Virus record (IMG/VR): IMGVR_UViG_3300005524_000022
Span: 1-24,081 of that record
Direction: 5' to 3' (one strand)
Source of the DNA: a virus
DNA: 24,081 nt
Shown: positions 16,614 to 23,747 of the stretch, one piece after another
Numbering within the stretch: position 1 is the stretch's first letter
Layout: each line of letters starts with the position of its first letter
Program-made: the position numbers and the translations under genes
The notes under the pieces: generated by a model
The model's database searches: none
What the model saw: only the letters and a program-made list of their open reading frames with translations
Told to the model about the DNA's origin: nothing

Positions 16614-19012
16614 CCGTACCAGGAACGTCTGAGTTCCTGCGCGAGCTGTTTCCGAGACAGAGTGACGAACTCTTCGTACGCGTCATCACGGCTAGTGAGG
16701 ACCGCTTCCCGGAGAACACCTACTGGTTCAGCACGCAGGAACTGCACGCCTCTTCGTTCGAGCTTCGCCTGACGGAGAAGGACCGCGAAGTCTACTTCTC
16801 GCCCAACGCGTACGCCTCTCGTGGTCGCGGGACGAAGGACAACGTGGCTCCCGAGATCGACTGCGTCTGGATGGAGTCGGACGATGAGGCCTTCGACTGG
16901 CGCCTCATAACGGAGGCTGTGCCGAGCATTGTCGTGCAGTCCTCGCCAGGACATCATCACCTCTACTGGCTCTTGGCGGATGCGGCTACACGAACACGCG
17001 TCGAGAGGATCAACCGCGGTCTCTGTTACAAGTACTTGACGCGCGACCGATCCGGTTGGGATCTCTCGCAACTGCTACGCGTACCGGGCTACAAGAACTA
17101 CAAGCGCGCCATCGTCAACACAGTCATCGTTGTTGACTGGCATCCGGAGAGGCGCTACAGTCTCGACGTCTTCGAGACGGTCGCCTCCAAGACAGACACG
17201 GACAAGCTCGAGGAGTCCGCCATTCCGGGGACACTACCGAAGCTGCAGGACGTTCTGGCTCGGTGGAGTGACAAGTTCTCGAAGGGGTTGACGGACGCAC
17301 TCAAGGTACCGGCTGCAGACCGATCACGTGCTCTGTGGTTCCTCTACAACGAGTGTCAGCGCATCGGAATGACGCGCGAGGAGACGTTCACGCTCGCAGC
17401 AAGCAGCGTCAACAACAAGTTCGCGGACGATGCCTACAACGCGGAGTCATCACTGTGGCGAGACGTCTTGTCAGCCTATCACGCGCGTGAGACGACGGAC
17501 ATTCGCGACATCGAGTCCGCACTTGACTCGATTCGACAGTCGCAGCAGAGATCGGACAAGAAGCGCAGTCTCATGGCCAACGCCATCTTCGCGCACCTGT
17601 CCCAGAGTGGGAGGCTGTGCTACTCGGAGCGCACCAACGAGGCCTTCTTCTACCGCGAGAACGTCAGTATTCCGATCACACGGTCCAACTACCGCTACGG
17701 TCACCTCATGGACCTGACGTACGGCATCAACCCAGCCTCGGACGAGTTTCCGCACGTGACGGCTCGATTGCGCAACTTAGCTATCGAGTACGGTCTCCAC
17801 GTCGATCTCAAGTCGCTGTCGTACTACGACGTGACGCGAGGCTACCTCTACGTTACCAACTTCCGAGGTGGCATTTGGCGGCTTGATGGCGAGCGCATCG
17901 ACCTCGTCGAGAACGGCGTTGACGGTGGCGTCTTCTTCCGCAACGACATTGATGCGGAACCGTACACGCCCGCTTTCGAGGCGTCCGGTCTTCTCGACGA
18001 GCTCATCTTCAGTCGGGCTAACTTCGACTCGACCGTTCTCGATGTGTCCGTTGCGCGGTTCCTCGTCAAGTCGTGGTTCTTCGCGCTGTTCTTGCCGGAA
18101 CTCGTCGAGACGAGACCGCTCCTCATTCTCGAGGGGTCGAAGGGGTCCGGTAAGTCGACGGCGTTTCGCTCCTTCGAGTGGCTGATTCGCGGCTCGTCTG
18201 GAACGGTGACGGAGTTGCCGATCACATCTCGGGAGTTTCGCGAGGTCGTTCGCGAGCGCAACTACGTCTTCTTCGATGGTGTCGACTCGCTTTGGCCGGG
18301 ACTGTCCAACCTTTTGTCGACGTGCTCGTCCGGTGTCAAGGAGTCTGTGCGAGTCCTCTACACCAACAACACATTCGCGACGTACAACTTGCGGTGCTTC
18401 TTCGGCATCAGCACGATGGATGCGCGCTTCCTCCGCGACGACGTAGCCGACCGGTCGGTCATTCTCCGCGTCGAGCGTCTGCCCGTTATGGTTCCGGAGT
18501 CGGACCTCAAGCGTTCCGTCTTGCAGTACCGCAACGAGTTGTGGGGTGAGCTCCTCACGATGCTCAATCAGACGTTGCACAACCTCAAGATGACGGACTA
18601 CAGACCGACGGGCGTACGAGTAGCGGACTTTGCCAAGATCCTGTCGGCTGTTGCGGACGTCGACGGAGTCGATCCGACGGAGATGCTTCAAGCGTTGCGT
18701 CGGCAACAGTCGCAAGCCGTCACCGACCGATCGTCTCTGTGGCAAGTCATCGATGCGTGGCTGTCTCGAGAAGGCAATGAGGGTCGTACAGTGTCACTGA
18801 CGACGCTCTACCGCGAGTTGTCGAACACGTCCGCTCTCGTTGGTATGCCTCTCGATCGTGAGATACGCAACGCACGAACGCTGGCGTTTCGCGTACGGTC
18901 TCTGTTGTACGAGGTGGCCGACCTTGCGGAGGTCGAGATCACGAACAAGCCTGATGGTACCCACTACATCTTCCGGAGGAAGGCAGATGCCTCGCACGCA
19001 CTGGACGTCTGA
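16610..19012 (+). CDS. Primase-helicase fusion protein
   Basis: 800 residues. The N-terminal third looks like an archaeo-eukaryotic primase (RepB/PriCT-type prim-pol): DCVWMESDDE (residues 84-93) as the metal-binding motif, SSPGHHHLYWLL (111-122) as the His motif, and LLRVPGYKNYK (155-165). The C-terminal half is an AAA+/SF3-like helicase: Walker A GSKGSGKST at 509-517, a Walker B region RNYVFFDGVDSLW, and DARFLRDDVADRSVILRVERL as sensor/arginine-finger region. This architecture serves as the replicative primase-helicase in many phages and plasmids. GTG start overlaps the previous stop (GTGA). The primase call is from motifs; the helicase call is firm. Confidence 0.85.
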   Translation: MTVPGTSEFLRELFPRQSDELFVRVITASEDRFPENTYWFSTQELHASSFELRLTEKDREVYFSPNAYASRGRGTKDNVAPEIDCVWMESDDEAFDWRLITEAVPSIVVQSSPGHHHLYWLLADAATRTRVERINRGLCYKYLTRDRSGWDLSQLLRVPGYKNYKRAIVNTVIVVDWHPERRYSLDVFETVASKTDTDKLEESAIPGTLPKLQDVLARWSDKFSKGLTDALKVPAADRSRALWFLYNECQRIGMTREETFTLAASSVNNKFADDAYNAESSLWRDVLSAYHARETTDIRDIESALDSIRQSQQRSDKKRSLMANAIFAHLSQSGRLCYSERTNEAFFYRENVSIPITRSNYRYGHLMDLTYGINPASDEFPHVTARLRNLAIEYGLHVDLKSLSYYDVTRGYLYVTNFRGGIWRLDGERIDLVENGVDGGVFFRNDIDAEPYTPAFEASGLLDELIFSRANFDSTVLDVSVARFLVKSWFFALFLPELVETRPLLILEGSKGSGKSTAFRSFEWLIRGSSGTVTELPITSREFREVVRERNYVFFDGVDSLWPGLSNLLSTCSSGVKESVRVLYTNNTFATYNLRCFFGISTMDARFLRDDVADRSVILRVERLPVMVPESDLKRSVLQYRNELWGELLTMLNQTLHNLKMTDYRPTGVRVADFAKILSAVADVDGVDPTEMLQALRRQQSQAVTDRSSLWQVIDAWLSREGNEGRTVSLTTLYRELSNTSALVGMPLDREIRNARTLAFRVRSLLYEVADLAEVEITNKPDGTHYIFRRKADASHALDV

Positions 19013-19298
19013 GGAGCGAGCACAGCTATCAGCTCGGATGAAAGCATACTACGATACGCATGAGCATCCGCGGAAGGGTGCCAAGCATACGACGGAGACG
19101 AAGCGAGCTATCTCTCAGACTATGTCGACACGAGAGCCACTCGGTCACTGCATCTACTGCGGACACCCACTCTACGATCCGGATGTGGCTGAACGAGGTT
19201 ACGGCGACGAGTGTAAAAAGAATCACTTGATTTCGCGGGGGAGTTCCACTATAATATCTACAAGAGGTACAACAAGCGAAGGAGAGGAGACAACATGA
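18987..19298 (+). CDS. NUMOD3-like protein with zinc knuckle (paralogue 3)
   Basis: 103 residues. The first ~47 (WTSEERAQLSARMKAYYDTH then KHTTETKRAISQTMS) contain one and a half units of the NUMOD3-type repeat seen at 3170 and 6450. Then C55-x2-C58 and GYGDEC76 form a DUF6011-like zinc knuckle (CIYCGHPLYDPD). From about residue 80 the reading frame passes straight through promoter P9 (HLISRGSSTIISTRG...), so the last ~24 residues are promoter-coded and probably acquired. ATG at 18987, 26 nt inside the primase gene, follows GGAGGAAGG. ATGA overlap with the next gene. Confidence 0.8.
   Translation: MPRTHWTSEERAQLSARMKAYYDTHEHPRKGAKHTTETKRAISQTMSTREPLGHCIYCGHPLYDPDVAERGYGDECKKNHLISRGSSTIISTRGTTSEGEETT
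19227..19255 (+). promoter_or_regulatory. Early promoter P9, inside a coding frame
   Basis: TTGATT 19227-19232, TATAAT 19250-19255, 17-bp spacer TCGCGGGGG...TTCCAC. Unlike the other copies, the previous gene reads through it. The leader CAAGAGGTACAACAA resembles that of P7. Confidence 0.9.
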
Positions 19299-19765
19299 AC
19301 GACATTGAGGAGGAGGTCGAAATCGACGCGGAGGCAGAGGCCGCCGCTAGACGTGTGAAGTGGCTCGGAGATGCATACCGACTTCTCGACTTCCTTGCCG
19401 CTCACCCGACGCTGCTCGATTGGGTCGCTAGCCTCCACGTCAGCACGTGGGCGAAGGACGCCAAAGCATTCGCGGAACTCGCTCGAGGCGCACCAACGAA
19501 AGGACACGACCATGCAACTCCCTTCCACCCTCCATCCCCCGGGAGCAGAGCCATGAGTGACACGGGTGTGTGTGGCCACTGTGGAGTAGACGCGAGTCGT
19601 CCATGGCTGGGGACGCGAGAAGCGGTCTGTGGCCCCTCTAAGGGCACCCAGCCGATGTGGGCCTGCCGGTTTGGCGCAGATGCTCATGCCGCGTATCACG
19701 GGTCACACGAGCACGGGCCGACAGGAGCCTGTCAGCCGGTTTCCCAGGAGCAGAGCGATGAGTGA
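19295..19765 (+). CDS. Hypothetical two-part protein (156 aa); may be two genes
   Basis: The first ~75 residues are acidic then helical (EEEVEIDAEAEAAARRVKWLGDAYRLLDFLAAHP...), resembling a common actinophage small protein. From residue 87 (MSDTGVCGHCGVDASRPWLG...) a Cys-rich part starts with CGHC and later C residues. The ATG of residue 87 (19553) is preceded by GGAGCAGAGC and followed by AGTGAC, exactly as at the start of the next gene (19758), so an independent start is likely. A 14-codon ORF (19512-19556) with its own SD ends on that ATG (ATGA). The whole may therefore be a fusion of two former genes. The start at 19295 is firm. Confidence 0.7.
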   Translation: MNDIEEEVEIDAEAEAAARRVKWLGDAYRLLDFLAAHPTLLDWVASLHVSTWAKDAKAFAELARGAPTKGHDHATPFHPPSPGSRAMSDTGVCGHCGVDASRPWLGTREAVCGPSKGTQPMWACRFGADAHAAYHGSHEHGPTGACQPVSQEQSDE

Positions 19766-19766
19766 C
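19538..19766 (+). repeat. Direct repeat of a ribosome-binding/start segment (22 of 24 bp)
   Basis: CCCGGGAGCAGAGC-C-ATGAGTGAC at 19538-19561 and CCCAGGAGCAGAGC-G-ATGAGTGAC at 19743-19766 differ at only two positions and are 205 bp apart. Both contain an SD and an ATG. It suggests a duplication that inserted the Cys-rich segment ahead of the helicase gene. Confidence 0.8.
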
Positions 19767-21110
19767 CTCGTCCTTCGAGATGATCAGCTCAAGGACGCGC
19801 GATGGCTTCTTGATGTGAGACGCGGAGGGCTGTTCAACGATCCTGGAACCGGTAAGTCGTTTCCAGCCATCACGGCCGCACTCGAACTTCGTGACTACGC
19901 AGTGACGCTCATCGTCGCACCGCAGTATCTGTTGTGGAACTGGCGAGACATGCTCGTCGACTTCGGTGTGCCAGAGAGTGAGATCGGCATTTGCATCGGT
20001 GAGAGGGCCGAACGCAACGCGATCCTCCAACGTGAGTACGACTTCACGCTCGTCAACTACGAGATGTTCAGCTACGCCGATCGCTTCCCGACACTGCTGA
20101 AGCGGCAGTGGGATCTCGTCATCTGCGACGAGTCGCACAGGTTGCGAGGTCGGAACTCGGCCATGACGAAGGCGGCCTACCGACTCAAGTGCGACAGGTT
20201 CTGGGCTCTGACCGGAACTCCACTCGTCACTAACGCAGCTGACGTCTTTCCGATTCTCAAGATCATCGACAAGGATCGCTTTCGCTCGTATTGGCGCTTC
20301 GTCGATGAGTGGTGCAAGACGGAGACGAATCCGTGGGCGACGATCGTCAGAGGTCCGAAGACACCCGAGGACTACTTTCGCATGCTGCAGGGCTACTTCA
20401 TCATGCGTCCGTTCGACTCCATTCCGGAACTGAAGGGCGTCACGGCTGTTGAGCACGCTCCGTTCTACGTCACACTTCCGAAGTCCGTCATGGCCGCGCA
20501 CAAGAGAGCCAAGAAGGAGTACGTCCTCGAGCATCCGACAATGGAGAAGATCGAGGTCACATCCGCAGGAGCCATGCTGTCGTACCTCCGACGCATGTGT
20601 TCGTGGCCGCCGACGCAAGAGCAGCCGAAGTGGAAGGTTCTCAAGGACCTTCTCCTCGAGAACGGCGACGAGCAGATTATCGTCTTCTGCTGGTTCCACG
20701 ACACGGTTGACGGACTCGTCGAGCGCATACGTCAAGAGGTTCGCGGCACACGTCCAGTCGAAGTCGTCACGGGCAGCTTCAGTGCCGTGCAGAAGGACGA
20801 AGCCATTCGACGTCACCGACTCTCGTCCAACGGCATTCTCATCGCCAACATCGCGGCCTGCAACGAGGGAGTCAACCTCCAGACCGGTCACATCGTCGTC
20901 TTCTACGAGCAGGACTACCTGCGTACGGCCAACGAGCAAGCCATCGCTCGCTGCAAGCGAATGGGACAGGAACAAGTCGTGCAGGTCTACAACATCGTTG
21001 CTCGCAAGACGGTAGAGGAGGCGGTGTATCGCACGCAGCTCGGTCACAAGAGAGTCATCCACCAGCCGATTCGGCAGCTCATGCACGAGCTGTACGCTAT
21101 CCCGGACTGA
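19758..21110 (+). CDS. SNF2-like superfamily 2 helicase
   Basis: 450 residues. Q-motif-like LRDDQLKDARWLL, Walker A DPGTGKS (28-34), Walker B DESH (124-127), motif III ALTGTP, and in the C-terminal RecA fold ANIAACNEGVNLQ and EQAIARCKRMGQ...VQVYNIVARKTVEEAVY. This is the SNF2/Rad54-like class of dsDNA translocase, short and lacking obvious extra domains, frequent in phage replication modules where it may remodel forks or recombination intermediates. ATG at 19758 lies 7 nt after GGAGCAGAGCG. A 482-residue antisense frame over this gene is a codon-bias shadow. Confidence 0.92.
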   Translation: MSDLVLRDDQLKDARWLLDVRRGGLFNDPGTGKSFPAITAALELRDYAVTLIVAPQYLLWNWRDMLVDFGVPESEIGICIGERAERNAILQREYDFTLVNYEMFSYADRFPTLLKRQWDLVICDESHRLRGRNSAMTKAAYRLKCDRFWALTGTPLVTNAADVFPILKIIDKDRFRSYWRFVDEWCKTETNPWATIVRGPKTPEDYFRMLQGYFIMRPFDSIPELKGVTAVEHAPFYVTLPKSVMAAHKRAKKEYVLEHPTMEKIEVTSAGAMLSYLRRMCSWPPTQEQPKWKVLKDLLLENGDEQIIVFCWFHDTVDGLVERIRQEVRGTRPVEVVTGSFSAVQKDEAIRRHRLSSNGILIANIAACNEGVNLQTGHIVVFYEQDYLRTANEQAIARCKRMGQEQVVQVYNIVARKTVEEAVYRTQLGHKRVIHQPIRQLMHELYAIPD

Positions 21111-21170
21111 CTAGTGGGCCGCCGGCACACTCCTTTCCGAGTGTACCTCTACAAGCCGGCGGCCCACTAG
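21111..21170 (+). other. Large intergenic hairpin, 16-bp perfect stem with inner hairpin
   Basis: CTAGTGGGCCGCCGGC (21111-21126) pairs exactly with GCCGGCGGCCCACTAG (21155-21170). Inside, ACACTC (21127-21132) pairs with GAGTGT (21139-21144) around CTTTCC. It begins directly after the helicase stop. No U-run follows, so it is not a standard terminator. It could be an mRNA processing or stability element, a protein-binding site or a replication structure. Confidence 0.85.
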
Positions 21171-21190
21171 TTCGTTCGAGAGGAGGGAGG

Positions 21191-21427
21191 ATGCCGAGTT
21201 TCCGTGTATCGGACGGTCGGAGACCACGAAAGAAGCGGTGGCACGCACGAGCCAAGAGAGGTGTAATCGAGTGGAGTCTCGGTTACTTCACAACGAGGGA
21301 GGAAGCACTTGAGCGAGAAAGAGGGTTCAACGAGCACTGGCCGAGGCACAAGCTCGGCCACGAAGGGCGGAACCAAAGAGACGCTGTGTCAGGAAGCGGA
21401 TCGACTGATTCACAGCGTCAAAGCTGA
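21191..21427 (+). CDS. Small AP2/integrase-arm-like DNA-binding protein (78 aa)
   Basis: Residues ~15-50 (KRWHARAKRGVIEWSLGYFTTREEALERERGFNEHW) follow the three-strand-plus-helix pattern of AP2-like and integrase arm-binding domains: W at the start, G-x-F turn, TREEA helix. The rest is basic then low-complexity. ATG at 21191 follows GGAGGGAGG. The last 119 nt overlap the next gene. Likely DNA-binding; no catalytic domain. Confidence 0.7.
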   Translation: MPSFRVSDGRRPRKKRWHARAKRGVIEWSLGYFTTREEALERERGFNEHWPRHKLGHEGRNQRDAVSGSGSTDSQRQS

Positions 21428-21653
21428 GGAGTACGGTCACCCGAAGGACAACTTCCGACGTCTCGCGGTCCTGTGGACGGAGTATCTCAAACAGAAGTAC
21501 CCGTCCGTCCAAGTAGTCGTGGATGAGGACGACGTCATCAACATGTTCATCCTCCACAAGGTCGCTCGATCCATGCAGGTTCCGACGAGAGACACGTACG
21601 TAGATGTGGCTGGATATGCCGGTTGCTGGGCTCGCATCCACGAAGGAGAGTGA
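21309..21653 (+). CDS. DUF6378-like protein (114 aa)
   Basis: From about residue 25: LCQEADRLIHSVKAEEYGHP, NFRRLAVLWTEYL, EDDVINMFILHKVARSMQ, TYVDVAGYAGCWAR. This order (YGHPxxNF...LWxxYL...DVxxxxxxxKxAR...DxxGYAxC) is the DUF6378-type pattern found widely in actinophages, of unknown function, possibly nucleotide-pyrophosphatase-like (MazG-related helices). The TTG at 21309 has an excellent SD (GAGGGAGGAAG, 3-4 nt), so it is used despite the long overlap with the previous gene. Confidence 0.8.
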   Translation: MSEKEGSTSTGRGTSSATKGGTKETLCQEADRLIHSVKAEEYGHPKDNFRRLAVLWTEYLKQKYPSVQVVVDEDDVINMFILHKVARSMQVPTRDTYVDVAGYAGCWARIHEGE

Positions 21654-21655
21654 CT

Positions 21656-21829
21656 ATGCTGCTAGCCACATTCATTCGCCAGCTCCAAGTTCTGGCCGAG
21701 ACAGATAACGTCGGTCCGGCCGCTCACGTCTTCTTCGAGCCCGCACAGAACTGGACGGAGGTTCAGAGTACGGGTTGGAGCGGACAGATCGGTGGAGTCA
21801 TCCTGACGTCTAGACCGATTGCGAGCTGA
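21656..21829 (+). CDS. Small hypothetical protein (57 aa)
   Basis: Unrecognised. MLLATFIRQLQVLAETDNVGPAAHVFFEPAQ..., ending beta-like (GQIGGVILTSRPIAS). ATG 21656 lies just after the previous stop, with GAAGGAG upstream as SD. Three bp separate it from the nuclease gene. Confidence 0.75.
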   Translation: MLLATFIRQLQVLAETDNVGPAAHVFFEPAQNWTEVQSTGWSGQIGGVILTSRPIAS

Positions 21830-21832
21830 ACC

Positions 21833-22939
21833 ATGCCGATCACGACCGTCACTACAATGCAAGCCTTCCTACGTTGTCGTCGAGCCTGGTGGCTACAGTC
21901 TCCAACTGGACTTGGTCTCGAGCCGGACCGCCCACCCGCACTCGCTCTCAGCTTCGGTACGGCTGTCCACGCCGGTCTGGAAGCCAACGCTCGAGGTGAG
22001 GACTGGAGACGAGCGCTTGACGAGGTCCTCGTCCACCAGCGACAAGAGGTCTACGAGGCCTATTACAACAAGGTCGGAGCTCCAATGGCACCGGAAGAGG
22101 CGCTCAAGCTGAAGGACTCGGAGAAGCTAGCCGTGTCCGTCCTCGAGCACTACTTCGAGAGGTACTCGGAGGACCACCCACTCGGACAGACATGGGAGTA
22201 CATCCAACCGGAAGTCGGCTTCGAGATTCCGCTCGACTACCTCGGTGAGGCAGCAGAAGGTTGGCTTCTGCGTGGCTCCATCGACGGTTTGGCCGAACAC
22301 AAGAAGACGGGAGCCATCGGCGGTGTCGAGCACAAGACGTACTCGCAGAAGACGAACGAGGCTGCTCTCCAGATGGACGACCAGCTGACGGGCTACTTCT
22401 TCGCCGTCTGGAAGCTCTTCGGTGTCTTTCCCGAGTCGTTCCTCTACGACGGCATTGCCAAGAAGCTGCCGATCGAGCCGAGACTGCTTCAGAGCGGCAA
22501 GTTGTCGAAGGAGTGGATCGACACGACGGAAGGAGTGTATCGGCGCACGTTGGCCAAGCACGGTCTCGATGCGGCAGACTACGCGGACATCTTGGCCCGC
22601 CTAGCCGCTCGAGACAAGGAGCCGCAGACGCCGTTCTTTACGCGCTACCGCATCTACGTCCCGGAGCACAGTGTGAGACTGTGGGAACGCAACCTCTACT
22701 GGCGCATTCGCGACATGGACGAGGTCGTCTTCACGAACGGTGAGACGGCCTATCCCAACGTACCCTGGACCGGTTGCTGGGATTGCGGAGTGCAGGACCT
22801 GTGCAAGGCCATCCAGTTCGACGAGGACGTTCACGGCATTATTTCGCAGTTCTACCGCGAGAACCACGTCGGTCACGCCTCCTACACGCGAGAGGCTTCG
22901 CGACCGGGTGAGGTGACTCTGAGGCGAAAGAATCCTTGA
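21833..22939 (+). CDS. Cas4/AddB-like PD-(D/E)XK nuclease with Fe-S cysteines
   Basis: 368 residues. C15 in FLRCRRAWW, H46 in GTAVHAGLE, D151 in RGSIDGLAE, E166-H-K168 in GGVEHKTYS and Q184 in DDQLTGYFF form the RecB-type nuclease motifs (H, D, ExK, QxxxY). C315, C318 and C324 (GCWDCGVQDLC) complete the four-cysteine set that holds an iron-sulfur cluster in Cas4, AddB and related phage exonucleases. Such enzymes resect double-stranded ends for recombination. ATG at 21833; the following Sak4-like and DUF669 genes support a recombination module. Confidence 0.93.
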   Translation: MPITTVTTMQAFLRCRRAWWLQSPTGLGLEPDRPPALALSFGTAVHAGLEANARGEDWRRALDEVLVHQRQEVYEAYYNKVGAPMAPEEALKLKDSEKLAVSVLEHYFERYSEDHPLGQTWEYIQPEVGFEIPLDYLGEAAEGWLLRGSIDGLAEHKKTGAIGGVEHKTYSQKTNEAALQMDDQLTGYFFAVWKLFGVFPESFLYDGIAKKLPIEPRLLQSGKLSKEWIDTTEGVYRRTLAKHGLDAADYADILARLAARDKEPQTPFFTRYRIYVPEHSVRLWERNLYWRIRDMDEVVFTNGETAYPNVPWTGCWDCGVQDLCKAIQFDEDVHGIISQFYRENHVGHASYTREASRPGEVTLRRKNP

Positions 22940-22946
22940 AAACCTC

Positions 22947-22975
22947 TTGTGAGTTTCGGGTAACTTCACTATAAT
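22947..22975 (+). promoter_or_regulatory. Promoter P10, variant
   Basis: TATAAT at 22970-22975 with a 17-bp spacer to TTGTGA (22947-22952), a poorer -35 than the other copies. Its -35/spacer includes GTGAGTTTCG (22949-22958), identical to part of the twin palindromes at 2769-2778. The leader CAACAAGAGGAG resembles those of P7 and P9. Confidence 0.8.
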
Positions 22976-23003
22976 CTCAACAAGAGGAGAAGGAGGAAAC
23001 GCC

Positions 23004-23747
23004 GTGGCAGACATCTCTGACCGCTTCCTTCGCGCGTCGGATGTATCCGACAAGTGGGGACTCAATGTCGTACTCTTCGGTCCGAACGGTGCTGGGAAGA
23101 CGACGCTAGCGTCCACTGCGCAGGATTCGGAGTTCGGACGAGACGTCATCTTCTGTGACGTCGAAGGCGGTACGCGGTCGATCGCCGACCGAGAGGACAT
23201 TCAGGTCTTCGTCCCGGACCGGTGGAGCGAGATCGCGGACTTCTACGCCTTTCTCGCCGGTCAACAGCACCCGTACCGCACTATCGTGCTCGACTCGCTG
23301 GCGGAGCTCTACCACTACGCCATCAAGGACGTCATGGGTGGAGCGTCCGGGGCACCTCAACTTCAGCACTACGGAGAAGCCAACGACCGTCTGGCAACGC
23401 TCGTTCGCAACTTCAAGCGGTTCTCACGAGAACTCGGATGGAACGTCATCTTCACGGCTCCGGCCGTCGAAGTCAAGGACGACATCACCGGGATGGTCCT
23501 CACGCGCGTCGACCTGACGCCGGGAGCGGCCAAGAGTGTCTTCCAGATCGTCGATACGATGGCGTACCTGGGAGTCGAAAGCAAGAGAGAGGGAGGAACC
23601 CTCCAGACGCGGAGATACCTGCAGATCGGACCGACGGGCAACATCACGGCAAAGCACAGGCAGCCGCGATCGGGTAACCCGCTACCGACGCGCATCACAG
23701 ACCCGTCTCTGGTGAGCATCCTCGCACAGAGGAAGGAGAGCAAGTGA
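23004..23747 (+). CDS. Sak4-like RecA-fold ATPase (single-strand annealing/recombination)
   Basis: 247 residues. Walker A GPNGAGKT (26-33), CDVEGG after the second strand, Walker B TIVLDSL (93-99), and WNVIFTAPAVE as a later core strand. The short RecA-like core without the N- and C-terminal RecA domains fits the phage Sak4/AAA_24 group, which anneals or exchanges single strands with a partner SSB. GTG at 23004 follows AAGGAGG. GTGA overlap with the next gene, which is that partner type. Confidence 0.9.
   Translation: MADISDRFLRASDVSDKWGLNVVLFGPNGAGKTTLASTAQDSEFGRDVIFCDVEGGTRSIADREDIQVFVPDRWSEIADFYAFLAGQQHPYRTIVLDSLAELYHYAIKDVMGGASGAPQLQHYGEANDRLATLVRNFKRFSRELGWNVIFTAPAVEVKDDITGMVLTRVDLTPGAAKSVFQIVDTMAYLGVESKREGGTLQTRRYLQIGPTGNITAKHRQPRSGNPLPTRITDPSLVSILAQRKESK

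Noticed and set aside
17777-18745. 322-codon minus-strand frame opposite the primase-helicase gene
   Set aside because: Antisense to a well-supported gene with Walker motifs; Arg/Glu-rich composition of a shadow frame, no SD or coupling.
19638-21086. 482-codon open frame on the minus strand opposite the helicase gene
   Set aside because: The plus strand encodes clear SNF2 helicase motifs. The antisense translation has no recognisable motif and arises from the strong bias for GAC/GTC/CTC codons.
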